Notes: generated by a model from the letters alone, not told the origin. DNA of 64,000 bases from Manduca sexta (GCF_014839805.1 NC_051121.1:789116-853115); one strand, 5' to 3'; positions 24,386 through 37,242 are shown, numbered from the stretch's first letter. Made by a program: numbers and translations.

Positions 24386-24581
24386 TTATTGTAATTTAAC
24401 AGCTTTTTACCGAGTGCTTTTATATACCCAGACTTTTTGGTACTTGAATACCAAATCAGGGTTTTGATATCTTTTTAGCCTTTATCTAAAATAGCAATTT
24501 GCAACGGTTTGTAGTTGACTGACCGAAAAGTGTTTATTTTAGCAGGTCTGTGAATTTACCATAGCCGATAGACAAAGCATC

Positions 24582-24595
24582 TATCGATATCGATA
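24582..24595. promoter_or_regulatory. Double DRE-like palindrome
   Basis: TATCGATATCGATA contains two overlapping copies of TATCGATA, the DNA-replication-related element bound by DREF in Drosophila housekeeping promoters. No gene start is recognised nearby, so it may be a distal or orphan promoter element or chance. Confidence 0.25.
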
Positions 24596-25499
24596 AGATG
24601 TCAGAAGGGATCGCAACACAATTAAATTTCTTGCTGTCTAAGACAGAGTACACTTAAATGTCATAGTGTTACTTCTATGCTTGTCATTGTTCTGAGACTT
24701 TTACCTGCAGTATTTCCAGACATACATTTGGGTTCCTATAACATATTTCATACATTGTTAGGTATAGGGCGGGAGCAATAATGCCTCTGGTATCAATATT
24801 TTTGGGCAAAGAAGTTAAGTAACCATGAAATGACCCATTCTCAATTTTCCATTATTTCATAAAAATACACTATGTTTTGACCATTTCATCGTAATAATGA
24901 ATATTAGCACTTATCAACTTTAAAAACGAAACACTACTCGTAATATCTTGTGGTAAGTCAACTGTGACCATCCACTTTCGTTTGACGCTTCCTGTTCCGC
25001 GCGTAATCTTCACTTATTAACACATTAACTGTCTAGTGATGCAACTGTACATGAAACTATAAGTGATTTTAAATAGGTTAGTAAACTGATATGTGATATG
25101 GTAATGAGCGTGGGATTTAGCATCTTTAGTCTTACTTATAAACTTGTTTTAGAGTTAAGAGGTGGTTAAGAATTGCTTAAATAGCTGTTAAAAACATCAT
25201 CGATTCCTAGTTTAAACCTTATTAAGAGGCGAGATGCAGGTTTTGACTTACAATTGATCAAGTAAATTAGTGTTTTAACTAAGCATAACTTTGCGAAATA
25301 AACAAGACTGCTTATGGCTAGGGTTTTTTATCAAACGAAAGCAAAGCAAACCCTCAAAACTTATTCCTACGCCCTAGACGACTAGAAGGCAGAAAAGGTG
25401 CCTAGATACCATTAGACACCACTCTGCATATATGCATATAAAAAAATACTTCGTCTAGACTCTATACCACCCTGCCTAGTTGGATGTCATCGTTGAACG

Positions 25500-25700
25500 G
25501 TGTTAAGCTAGCGCAAAATTATAGGCTACCAGAGTCAATCACCTCACTAATGGCTTGGGTAGACATTCGTATTGACCAAGACTTCTAGTGCTAACGCATC
25601 AGTGAAGTCGCGGGTTCAATTCTCAGGTCAGGTAATCGAATTGATTCGGATTAGTACCCTACATCGTAATACACCAACTTCCCGTCATCGTACTTGACCA
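25500..25700 (+). repeat. SINE-like fragment with B box
   Basis: The piece AGTGCTAACGCATCAGTGAA followed by TCGCGGGTTCAATTCTCAGG resembles the tRNA-related head of a second SINE type (GTTAGCGCAT... GGTTCAAATCC). Only one copy is in the window, so the call rests on the pol III box resemblance alone. Confidence 0.35.
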
Positions 25701-25798
25701 ACTATGGGGGAAATCAAAATTAGCAACTTGGATCACCCCGACGCGTCGATCCGTGAGCTTATAAGAACATAGTAGTACAGGTAAGAAACCATCTATTT

Positions 25799-26215
25799 CT
25801 TTTTTTTTTTTTGAAGCTCGGCAAACTGGCTTCACTGCAGCTGATGTTAAGCGAAGTGAAGCCCATAGAAAGTGCCGGCCGACCAAAGATACAAGCATCT
25901 CTGGACGGTCGGCACAGTCATGCCGGCCTGCATAATTGCTTCTTCACGCTCCGTTTAAAGGACCCCAGGTTATAGAAAGGAGGGAACACGTATGCTGGCA
26001 AATCAATCCACAGCCTGATGGTGCTCTTCGATATCGCTCTCCGATCCTGAGCTTCTGGAAGGAGTTGAGCTGGTTAGACCTATAGCTGGAATATCATGCG
26101 CAACGGCTCGATTTGCTGCTGGCTAAGTTCAGAAAAAGGATCCCGTCAACATAGAACACATCGATATCATGCTCTTTTGTCGGGTGTCTGGTGGTAAACT
26201 TAGTCACATAAAAAC
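25799..26215. repeat. Retroelement 3' end-like repeat with T-run
   Basis: It begins with a T-run and continues GAAGCTCGGCAAACTGGCTT, AGCGAAGTGAAGCCC and CATGCCGGCC, the same order as at 3494-3625. It extends through CCCAGGTTATAGAAAGGAGG to about 26215. Read on the minus strand it would end in poly(A), as expected for a non-LTR retrotransposon 3' end inserted in minus orientation. Confidence 0.5.
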
Positions 26216-26722
26216 GTAACATCTTTAAGATATTAGCGACAGATAGAGCTAAACAAAACTTTTTCATCCCCTTTTTTATTGCAGAATGTAGATAAGGGAG
26301 CAGAAGGTATACTGGTCACCCACCCAAAAATACTTACACTGGGTCCAGAGCCCATCGGTCCTATACCTGTACAGACGAGAGATCGGAAAGGGAAAATTAT
26401 TGAGTCTTCATAATTTTTTTTCACAATTCCACATACCTGAAAAATATTAATAAAACACTCGGAATATCACAGCATCATACATTTACTCAAATCGATGTTT
26501 ATCATTCCACACAAACACAACAATAACTTATCTAACGTAGTTTCTACAGTAAGGTACTACAACGATAACGTTTAATCTAAGACTCTGATATACAATGGGA
26601 ATTATTTTAAACTGTTTGTAAGGTTTTGCCAGATACATTAAAAGCAAATTTCGTGATAATTTTTTCTTCCTTTACAAACTGTTTGAAACAATAAGCCCTT
26701 TATTTACAACATTAAAATTAAT

Positions 26723-29700
26723 TTAACTTTTAGTACCGACTGTTGTTGTGTCGGGTTTGTCCGAGCGGGACTGGAATCCTGTGAATCCAGTATTCCCGTG
26801 GACAGTCACCGTGTGGTGCGGGCTACTAGTCACATGGTCTGTTGATGACACGATGTTAGAAACGTATTGATCGTCATTATATATTTGGTATGGGTGGTGG
26901 ATGTATACCGGCACTTCGATTGGCACCTGAACCGGGACTTTCACGGGTACCTTCACAGGATACGGTACTTTCACCGGCACTGGTATCCGCTTTTCAACCG
27001 GATAGGGCCTCGGCACGTAAACCGGCACTCGCTTCTCCACTTCCACCTTTTGCGGAACAAGAACTTGAACGGGTACGGGCACCTTTTTCTCGACTTCCAC
27101 TGGGTAGGGTACTCTCTTCTCCACAGGGACTGGTACCGGATGGGGAACCTTAACCGGATAAGGCTGAGGCACCGGTACTTTCACATGAACGTGTCTGATT
27201 ACTTCAACGGGTTCCTTTACTTTTACCTGAACCGGATAGGGCACTTTAGTTTCAACTGGGTATGGTTGTGGGACCAACACTTTCACCGGTACTGGGTAAG
27301 GCACTTTTTGTCTACTGGAACTGGCACCGGTACCGGCCTGTCAACCGGGACCGGTACCTTCACTCAACTGGATAGGGCACCTTCTTCTCCACGGGTACTG
27401 GCACGGGATGCGGTACTTTCACCTGAATATGCTTTATCACCGGCACGTGATGCACTATCGGGTAAGGTTTAGGCACGTATTCCTTCTCGACGACTTTCAC
27501 AGGTACAGGATGAGGTACTTTTATGCCTATCGGGTACGGGACCTTCTTTTCTACAGTGACGGGATACGGTACCGGTTTCTCAACCACCTTTATTTTCTCA
27601 ACGGGCACTGGCACTTTCTTTTCAACGGGCACTGGGTAAGGCTTGGGAACCTCCACCTTGTATGGAATTTTGACAGGTTTCTCAACAGTTTTTATGTATC
27701 TGTGATGGTGGTGGTGATGATGATGTTTGATTTTGGTGACTACCTTCGGCCGACTGTGGCTACCATCCGTCTGAAGGTCCCCGTACAAGTAGGGCGTGGG
27801 CGTGCGCACCGGATTCGGGCTGTAACCAGAATAATACGGGTTCAGTTGGCGTTTTCGTTTAAAGAATACCATTTTTTTTCTGGTCATTGCCGGTGCGGCG
27901 CTGGGCGGTACGGGGACCAGTCCGAATGATTGTAGGTATAGAGTTTGCTTCCCAGCCGGTGTTACACCGTTCTCTACGATGTCTGAACGTTTGGCAATTG
28001 GCGTCGGGACTGGCTTGTGAAGCTTGGGGAAATGCGACGGTACCATCGGCACCCAATCGTTGGGGCCTATAGCCGTGAAGTTGAGCGTTGGAGTGGTGGT
28101 AGATTTTATTTTGGATTTCCTCGTCACCGGATGATAGCTTCGCGTAGTTAGCGAAGGGGCGCTTGTCGTCGTCGTCTTAGTAGTATTTCTATGCACGAAT
28201 CTAACTCGCTTGACGCTCTCTAATGTGTTGTGATCAGTTTCGTCTAATGTGTTGTTGATGTTTGTCGTGTTGCTTGTCACTGTGGTGTTGTGTAGAGTCG
28301 TATTATCATTTTCTATCACCCGTTTGGGCCATATTCGTTTCGTCCTGAGTACCTTCGTGGTGGTGGTCGCCTCTGTGGAAGTTGTGGTCGTTGTTGTTGT
28401 TGTCATGTTGTAATAATTCGGCGGTCTGACAAAGTCCGTCCTGATGCCGTTAATGGTTTGCACCGGCAAGCTGAACTTAGGACTTTTCGCGACAGTGGCC
28501 TTAGCGTTGGACGCTGCGAACACCATCGGCCTATTGATGTAATAACGTTTTTGGAGGTGTGGAGGTAACGGTATCACTCTAGGAAACTTATAAACTGAGT
28601 TTGGTGAGTGATGTAACTTCAGTGGCGGTTTTGGGTAGTGTCGTGGCGGCGGTATTTTCTGTATGTGTCCGTAGTACGGGCGCGGTATGTCCATGTAGTA
28701 TATTTGTTTGCCCAATTTGTCGGGTGTGATGGGCGGCTTGCTGGGCGGGCGCTGTTCCGGCTTGATGGTTTTTGTTTGCGGAACAGTCGCGTTGGTGGCC
28801 GTCGCGTTGGGTTTAGGGTTTACGTACTTGGGCTCGATGATGGTGACGGCTCGGAGCTTTGACTCCTCGGCGAGCTGATCGGCCTTGGTGTCATCGTGTG
28901 CCGCAACTCCACTTCCGTAATTCACGATCACTAAAGCGATCAGGATTGCCGTCTGCAACAATAAAACCGTGAGAGTATTTAATGTAACAAATCATTCCCT
29001 AGGCTATGTACGGATTAAAAGGCCTGTTTTCCGGTACGGTTTTGAGTGCTAACATTTTACAGCAGAAAAAAGTATGTATCCGCTGATCACTTTAAGCAAT
29101 GATTGGGAAATTTTTCATGCTCGGGCAATGGAAAGAATTTAATATGAATTTAAAATATAATAAATCTTTATTAGCAGGTACATAATATGTATTTTTCAGT
29201 GGTATGTAAAATACATAGTATTTTGTTTACCGTAACACACTCTTTGTGATTATTATAAAATCACACCTGTAAGAGCATTATATGTGTAAGAGTAATAAAG
29301 CTGCAATTAGTCGAATGTACGATTGGTTACTTTATCTCTTAATGTGATTTTGCGCTACTACCAGAATGCAATGTAGCGTAGAAACAAGTTCCAAAGAAAT
29401 CGTGGGTTTTTTTAATCAGATTCTTCTTTTTTATAACATCGGATAATGACATAAGGTTTAAATTTAAAGTGAAATGTTTAAACGAACAATCGTTAATTAT
29501 TGTAACTAACAGTGTCTAGGAAACAACATCGATCAATGTCTCGTCAGCAAATAAAAATGAATTAAATCCATATTAATAATTGATAACCGTGATAAAACAG
29601 ACCATTATAGTGGAATAAGCCACAAATATGTCAGTCTTTTTGTGATAAATTTTTTCTCATTGTTTTTTAAGTAATACAATTGGCATGTGCGTGTGTCTTC

Positions 29701-31109
29701 TTACACGCAAGCGATTTCCGTATTTTACCGTTTAAGGTGAAGTGATACCATTGTTTATTTAGCTTTTTTGATGTCCAGGAAAGTATTTAACAGCTGTTTT
29801 TCCGTTCCGGCGCAGCGGAACCGGCTTACTTCCAAACATTTGATTAATTGTATTTTAATAACGATTATTTTTAACGTTGGGGCTTCCCTCTATTTAATAT
29901 GTATAGCAAAATACGATATTATATTAATTTAAGTGTTAGTGATTTTTTTTATAAATAATCATTTCAGCGGAATTCTTTGTGAAATTACAACAGATTTTTC
30001 CAGATGGCATATAAAGTGGCCTCTACGACATTTGGATGATGCAGATATTTCGCATAGATAAGCGTCTTCACGCAATATTAAATAGTGTCACGCAATATAA
30101 AATAATAAAAAGTTCTAGAAACATATTTTCGTCTCGGCCCAATGCTCGCTCCAATGATGGTATATTCCCGATTATTGACTTTGGGCCGTAAAACCGATGA
30201 AATCATCGTGGTGAAACCATTCCACTCACCCCGGACTGGTGGTAGCGATAGTGGTTTTTCAGCTTCAAAAAAGGTTAGATTTTTTTTTTAATATTGTTCT
30301 GCGGTACTTATTCAAATTTTCTTCAGTGACATATTTCTGTATACGATTCATAATGAAGTGACCGTTAATCAGTTACTTAGATAAAATCATAAGATATGAA
30401 TAAAATAAAATTTTGCTCTTCGGCACATTATTACATTTACTTATTTAATATAATACACGAAATTTAACATATTCTGTTGTAGGTAGCCAATAGAATCTAA
30501 TTTATAGGCATTAATGCTCAACATTAAGAGATATTGAAAGCAAACTTAATTAAATATCACCAATATTTATTACATAAGCTTTTATGTAATGCACAATTTT
30601 CACCGGAATTATAAAAAAATAAAAGGTCAAAGATTAAGTACATCGAGATGATGAAGAGAGGAAAGTGTATTTGTAGCCAAGATTAAAGTAGATTTTTACG
30701 TCAATTTTTATTTATGATGGTAGTAAATCACTTGATAGCGCAATTTTAAAATTTTCTTTCTTCCTTATCATTTTCACATATTTTTGCGTGTACTATGGTA
30801 GTTAATTACACAACATACACTGCCGGAACAAATGAACTCGATTGTAACACAAAAAAATCAAAACTTATTATTTTCACGCATAAACCACAAACATATTGCC
30901 ACAAAGTTTTTGTTAAGCACTGCTATGTTTGAAAATCAATATCGTTACAAATCACTTCTTAATATTTCAGTTCACAATCACTCACGTCCAGTTTTTCAAA
31001 AACACTTTCACATTGGCGCCAAAAAGCCGCCATTAAACGTTTTGTTGTTGCACTGAATTTTGAAAAAAAAGAGTTTTTAATTGACTATACCTACCGATAA
31101 TTGGTTCAT
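26723..31109 (-). CDS. Secreted PYPV-repeat protein, probably cuticular
   Basis: Exon 1 (31109-31095) encodes MNQLS and ends at a GTAGGT donor. Exon 2 (28952-26723) begins at a TTGTTGCAG acceptor in phase 0 and completes the signal peptide [18 protein letters not shown]. Then follow a Pro/Lys-rich region, a Thr-rich, N-glycosylation-rich middle (runs of T, many NTT/NST sites), a basic stretch, a run of eight His, and a long array of short [20 protein letters not shown] motifs before a Tyr/His/Ser/Thr tail. A tiny first exon cutting the signal peptide is typical of insect cuticular protein genes. About 748 residues in all. Two one-base losses near 27362 and 27310 put the array in three frames; the short stretch between them still encodes the repeat, so they look like sequence errors or recent mutations. 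The family is not named here; matrix or cuticle structure is inferred. AATAAA lies near 26704. Confidence 0.8.
28953..31094 (-). other. Intron 1 of the PYPV gene
   Basis: The 2.1 kb between donor GTAGGT and acceptor TTGCAG is AT-rich and has no coding exon. A GC-richer stretch near 30130-30260 looks like a repeat remnant, but no second copy was found in the window. Confidence 0.6.
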
Positions 31110-31141
31110 AATGCGATACCGTTGGCCGGTCGCGGGCATGC

Positions 31142-31182
31142 ACGTAATGATGGGTGCTAGGAAATGCCACCCACTTATATAG
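31142..31182 (-). promoter_or_regulatory. TATA promoter of the PYPV gene
   Basis: On the minus strand CTATATAAG (31182-31174) is followed about 30 bp downstream by an initiator-like ATCATTACG (about 31150-31142), and 33 bp later by the ATG at 31109. Spacing and motif match a classic TATA/initiator promoter, as usual for strongly and stage-specifically expressed cuticle genes and unlike the TATA-less housekeeping starts in this window. Confidence 0.65.
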
Positions 31183-31765
31183 CATTCGCGTAATGGGTGG
31201 ATGAGTTTCGGGACGATTACTTTCTCTGCCAATGCCAATATCATCTCAATCCGTCAATAGGTATATTCTTACCTTTGACAAGGGTTTTCCTATGACCTAC
31301 GCAATGTTTGTTTATGTCGGTGCCTAGTAACTTGCATTTTTACTTTGCTTGTATTAGAGCATCTTACTTTGTTCTAAAATTAAATAGATATACTAGTCTA
31401 CTCATGCAAGTTTCAAAGGGATTGTGAACGTTATATTTTATTTTAAATACCAATACCTTATAATATTATCTTGTACCCTTTAAAAATTGGACCAAGACAA
31501 GTTTGTCCAGCGTAGATGTGGTAACACAATAAAGTACATGAACTACGTAATACCGCATGTCGGTAGGAATAGACACAGCACAAAAAAGGGATTTTCAGAT
31601 AATTCCACGGACATTTTTACACGAGAAGCAGAAAATGACTGTGGCTATGTGTAAAAATCCGTTTCTGGTGTTATGACTCTTTTTACCGATGTACGATATT
31701 ATGACTTATCATGGTACCGAACTTTATTGATTATATATTTTTTTTATTACAGGTATCTTTAATAT

Positions 31766-31780
31766 TCGTTCAATAGTATC
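31766..31780. repeat. Target site duplication, left copy
   Basis: TCGTTCAATAGTATC, identical to 37460-37474. The two copies flank the LINE exactly, defining both ends of the insertion. Confidence 0.9.
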
Positions 31781-32673
31781 CAATCCAATCCAATTTATTT
31801 TATTTGGCTGTATCGTTTATACGATAATTATGCCAATGTCAAGTTTGAAAAGCATTGTCATTGGTAGAAGACACACGTGCTATATGTCAAAAAAGGTCTT
31901 AGGCCGGGTGAATATGAAAACAAAGATAACATATACGAATGAAATAAAAAAGCAAAAGAAAAAAAACCTTGAATAGTAATAATTACTAAATTGAAAGTTC
32001 TTAGTAAAACTAAAATAATAATGATAATTATATCAACCGTGACAAAATACATAAAAAGACAAAAATATATAATATATAAGTACTAACATGACAGCTACGC
32101 ATGTCACGTTTACCTCTACCCTCCATAATCACGTTACATGTTATTATTTATTATGTAAGGTTATTTTCTAATAAGGTTATAATTTAATATTATTAATTAA
32201 AATATATTTAATAAGTTCATATATAAAGGGAGAATCAACTAAACTTAATAAAAGGACATGTTGACAGGTTTCGAGATATTTGAAGGAAGACAATCATACA
32301 AAGAATAAGAAAGGTTAGGACATTTAAAAATATATGATCCACAGTTCCTTCTTCCAGACCACACTCACATAATGAGTGATCCCTGACTCTGATTTTATTT
32401 AAAATACAGGAGAAATTATGTGACCCAGACGCAAGCGAATAACAGTTGAGGTAGCATGTTTGGGAAACTCACGATATTTAAAAACCATGGTTTAGCAGGG
32501 ATAGTCTGCTGAATGTTAAAATATCTATGACCAATAAGAGAGGAAGAACTTTTCCAAAATTCTGTCCATTTTTCTTTCAGATGAGATTTAGTCCTCCAAT
32601 TCCGAAGGAGTCACGAGCGAAACTTTCATTCTACGTACCAAGGCCAAGATTGATAGCATCCCTGGCCTGTAAA

Positions 32674-35600
32674 TCAACTCCCTCGTTTCCTGCTATGCCG
32701 CCGGTGGGAGGGAATCCATGCAAGCCTAATATCTAAACCAAGTGTAAGGCTTTTCAACAACTGCTCTCTAATTTTTAGAGTGATAAGAAAGTTATCTCTA
32801 GTGCGAAAAGGAATTTTAAGAAGGTCTTGGAGGCAGCTATAAGAGTCTGAGAATATTATTGTTTTCGGGACCTTATGTGATCCAACGAATTTGATGGCTT
32901 CAAGCAGAGCAATAGCTTCACCCGAAAATATGGTCCAGGTAGAGGGACAACTGAAGCTAAGGGTGATCCGATACCTGGGAATCCACACAACAACACCAAC
33001 GTTTACTGAACCCTCCATTTTAGAGGCGTCTGTGTAAATATGGAGCCAATCTTGCCAGTCGGTCTTTAAAATGTTATTAAACACCCTATCTGCTGCAGGT
33101 AAATTTTTAGTTATACCTAAATTTAATATAACCTTGGGTTTAAGAATAAGAGCTTCAAATGGAACACTAAATATGGGATTATGGGGAAATTTAACTAACG
33201 GTCGATCTAGCCTACTAAAATTAACATAGGATTTCAACAAACATGGCAAGTCCTTATGTGCCCAATAATCACAATGGGGTACAATTAGGGATAAATTATG
33301 CAGCTTCGGGATTAGGTCATGATTGGAATACTGAACTATATTATAAAAAATCTATCAGCTAAAATTGTCTACGAAGGAATAGAGGAGGATCTAAGCATTC
33401 AACCTGAAGAGCATTAATAGGAGAGGAACGCATTGCTCCAGTAATTATTCTCAAACACTTTGATTGGATTTTGTCAAGTTTTCTAATAGCCATTTTGTTA
33501 CAGGGCTCAAGCAAAAAAGCACCGTAGTCAAAATGGCTTCGAATAATCGCATTATATAATAACTTTTGAGAATATGGATGTGAGCCCCACCAGACACCCG
33601 ATAAAGAGCGCAGAACATTAACATTCCTTTCGCATTTTTTCCAGGAGATATGGTTGAGATGATGGACCCCAGATAATTTGGAATCTAAAATGACACCTAA
33701 AAATTTAACTGAATTTTGAATAGGAATTATAAGACCATTTAATGAAATTTGAATATTAGGAATAATCCGTTTTCTAGTAAAAACAACAACCGAACATTTA
33801 GGAATCGATAAAGTCAATCCGTGATTAGTAAGCCAATCGTTTAGGTATGTAATAGCTGAATTGAGACGGAATGTGATTTCAGAGAAGGAACAGCTTGATG
33901 TATATAAAGCTACATCGTCTGCATATTGCAATATATTACAGAAGCTATTAACCGATTCGCTCAGGTCGTATGTGTATAAATTATATAGTATTGGGCTTAA
34001 TACCGAACCCTGGGGTAAACCCTTCCAAATTTTTCTAAAAGGTTGAAAATTTCCTTGATATCGGACAGCTATGAAACGATCCATAAAAAGATTGCATTTG
34101 AAATTAGTTAACCTCACAGGAATACTCAGATTGTGCAACTTTTGCCTGAGTATTGGAAGTTGAACATTATCGTATGCGGAGGCAATATCCAGAAATACAC
34201 CTACTAGATGTTCACCCTTCGATAACGATAACCGTATGTCAGTAGTGAATATACTGAGGCTATCCATGGTACCCATAGACTTCCGGAAACCAAACTGAGA
34301 TTTTGAAATAATATTTCTCTGCTCTACTATCCATTCAAGGCGATTTTTAACTAAATGTTCTGCTATTTTTGCTAAACAAGACGAGAGGGCAATGGGGCGA
34401 TAAGCAGATGAATCGGAAGGGTCTTTTCCCGGTTTTAAAATAGGGATTATAACTTGAGTCTTCCAGGCATCAGGAATACGGCCCGATTCAAAAATTTTAT
34501 TGATAATACTCAAAAAATATAATTTTGAATTATTAGAAGAGTTTATTATAAAGAGTATGGTATACCATCCAAGCCCGGAGATGAATCGCGCAGATTACTG
34601 AGAACACATTCTAGTTCGGAAAAAGAAAAACTAGCGTTCATTCCGTCAGAGGGATCATTCAGATGCTCGGACAACGTGACTGATTCCTCAGACGGTACAT
34701 AAGGAGGGGCTAGCCTATCCATAAACTCATTTAACCACGAAGAAGGGTCATGGCTAACAATATTAGGATTTTCAAAAGAGAGCCTAAAGGATTTAATCTT
34801 TTTCCAAACCACGGAGGAAGGTGTGCGAGGGGAAAGGCTTTCACAAAACCTTATCCAGCCATTTTTCTTCTTTTTCCGCAGCAACCTTTTTGTACATATG
34901 CCGAAGATTTCTGGAAATCCAGATAATTATCATAGCTCAGATCAAGGGAAAAACGTCTTTCTGCTTCTTTACGAGTGCGAACACTTTCGGAACAGTCTGA
35001 ATCCCACCAGTGGGGAGAAGGTAGTTTATTTGTAGAAGAATTTTTCAATGGAATTGTCACATCAGCTGCAGATTTAATTGCCACTACAAATTGATCGTAA
35101 CATGAAGGGAAAGAAAGAATCAGATATCAGCGGTAATAAATTTAGCTTCATATCTATCTCACTTTGAAATTTTTCCCAGTCTGCTTGACTAGTTCTATAT
35201 TTTAAAAGAGGAGTTACCAGTTTAGGGGGAATAGATTCTTGAGGGATAGTAATAAGAATAGGAAAATGATCACTACCGTAGGTAGACGGTAAAATCTTCC
35301 AAATCAAATGAGAAGCTAATTGAGGGAGCAAAGGCTTAAATCTACAGCACTAGGATTTTGGAGAGGAGATACTCTACGCGTAGGAGACCCGTCATTTAAT
35401 ACACACAGGTTTAAGGAATCAAAAGTTTCTGTAAGATGTAGGGGGGGGAAAGAGAGTCACAATTAAAAGAACCCCACATAGTATGGTGAATATTGAAATC
35501 ACCAAGAATAATTAACGGTCCAGAAAAGAAAGATAATAGGAGTTAAGCTCTGTGATTATATGTATACTGGGATGAGGGATATATATTGATACAAAAGTTT

Positions 35601-36101
35601 TATTCATTGTTTTAAGGCAATAATATTAAATGTAGAGGAGTGAGATGGAATGGTTATACGGGAGAAAATAATATCTCTCCGTATGAGGAGCGCCGCTCCT
35701 CCATATCCATCGTCTCGGTCGTCACGGAGGCATGAAAAACCCGATATTCGAAAGGTCGAGCCCGGGCTCAACCAAGTCTCCGAGACAGCCAAGAGAAATG
35801 GTTGATATTTGTTTATTAAATGAATCAGTTCATGTTTTTTCGAGCGTATTGATTTACAATTCCATTGAAGGATGTTGAGGGATGGAATTTTACGATTTAT
35901 AGAAATGAGCAATTGGTTAAGCTTATCAATAACAGTGTACGGTAATGCATCGTCAAATTTAGAAATGATATTAATTAAAGTGGACACTAATAGGGGAATT
36001 AAGTTATCCTGAGGGACAGATTCTGTTGATTCTGTTATAGCACAGCCGTTAGGCAGACAGGATGAGTGTGCGCGTAATATTAGCATGGGATTCTTTATCA
36101 T
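32674..36101 (-). pseudogene. LINE ORF2: endonuclease, reverse transcriptase, RNase H (broken)
   Basis: Segments in alternating frames align with one ORF2. 36101-35604 holds the APE endonuclease start (ILQWNCKSI, ETWL, DDRDDGYGGAALL). 35331-35074 has the GSDHFPI endonuclease end. 35084-34546 is the linker ending SPGLDGIPYSL. 34513-33359 is the reverse transcriptase with RPIALSSCLAKIAEHLV, QFGFRKSMGT, LDIASAYDNV, GLPQGSVLSPILYNLY and the catalytic YADD. 33249-32674 is RNase H with YTDAS, GEAIALLEAI and FSDSYS. At least five frame changes separate the pieces; one, near 34540, looks like loss of a T in a T run. All catalytic motifs remain recognisable, so inactivation is probably recent. Confidence 0.88.
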
Positions 36102-37242
36102 AAGAGTTACTTACGGTAGTAAAAGGAGAACGGTTTATTAGAACAGTCTTTTTATGAGATGTGGAGCGAGGGCTGGTATGGATGTTTTCCACTGGAGCAT
36201 AAGATTGGCTAGACTGAGAAGGAATAATTTGGGCGACGTCTGAATAAGATCTTCGGACAGCAGGAAAGCGTAGTGATGCTTCAGTATAAGATATATTATC
36301 CTGAGACATAATAATCTTAATCGACTTTTGCCGGGAATGTTCGGGGCATATTTTGTTGGTGGCGAAATGAGAAGCAGAACAGAAGAGACAAGTAGAGCTC
36401 ACTTCTGAGACTGAGCAATCCTCACCGGAATGGGGTTGTGCACATTTATAGCACCTAGCTTTTGATCGGCATTGTTGCTTTACATGTCCAAAACGACAAC
36501 AATTATTACATTGAATTGTTGGGAGATTATAAATCTGTACAGGAATTGCCATAGAAAAACAAAAAATCTTTTCTGGTAGCTGCTGTCCTGAAAAGTCAGT
36601 ACCACTGTTTGAGTAGGAACCCAAACAGGGGCACCTTCAGTAAAAGTTTTACGATTCAATCTTCTCGCTTTGATAACTCTTACGCTATTTTGTGACATTT
36701 CAATACCAGAAACCAGTTCCTCCATTGTCCAATCTATGGGTACATTACGTACCGTTCCCATACGGGTGACGTGGTAAGACGGTATTACTGCTGACAATTT
36801 TTGAGGTCCTAGTATCTGGCTAGAAATAAATGAATTGGCTTTTTCCGCACTTACAAACTCAACTGCTACTCGGTTACGCCCCAATGCTTTTATGCCTCCT
36901 TTACTTATGCCACCTATATTATTTCTAAACAAGAGTTGGGCAAATTTCATTGCTTTTATGGTAAATCCAGATGCAGTGTCAGGTTCGAGTCTTGAGACGT
37001 GAACTAGGAAAGGACCAATGTCTTTGTCAGTGTACTCTACTTTTTTATTATTAAAATCTGGATTAATGTAAGTGTGTTGGATTGAGGTGTACACTTCTAC
37101 GGTTTTTTTAGAAGGAATGGAAAGAGGCTGACTGGAGCTTGGGCGTTTACGCTTATCACCTAAGGATGCATTTGTCGAGACAGATGGAGTGGAAGGAGAG
37201 GATCCGGGGAAGAGGATCCGGAGGGTCTGGTGGATCATTCAT
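36049..37242 (-). pseudogene. LINE ORF1, gag-like with zinc knuckles (broken)
   Basis: The N-terminal part contains an RNA-binding-like region (FLVHVSRLEPDTASGFTIKA, GRNRVAVEFVSAEKAN). The C-terminal part carries three CCHC knuckles (CNNCCRFGHVKQQC, CYKCAQPHSGEDC, CLFCSASHFATNKIC). A frame change near 36590 separates the halves. The likely ATG is at 37242, read in the frame of the C-terminal half, implying a second frame change near 37200. The protein would package element RNA. ORF2 starts near its end, as usual. Confidence 0.82.

Larger units (their letters stand above)
22887..26722. other. Stretch between CZIB and the PYPV gene
   Basis: This 3.8 kb holds the CZIB polyadenylation signal, a decayed THAP-domain copy, an imperfect foldback element, a DRE-like palindrome, a SINE-like fragment and a retroelement 3' fragment, each listed separately. 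Apart from these I find no coding exon. The 24600-25400 portion has no assignable content. Confidence 0.5.

Noticed and set aside
27305..27362. A mini-intron as explanation for the PYPV frame break
   Set aside because: The interval itself encodes the same repeat in the third frame, and no GT/AG pair removes it cleanly.
26867..27929. Long open frames antisense to the PYPV gene
   Set aside because: They mirror the low-complexity repeat array; His/Arg/Tyr-rich translations are what the reverse complement of PYPV codons gives.
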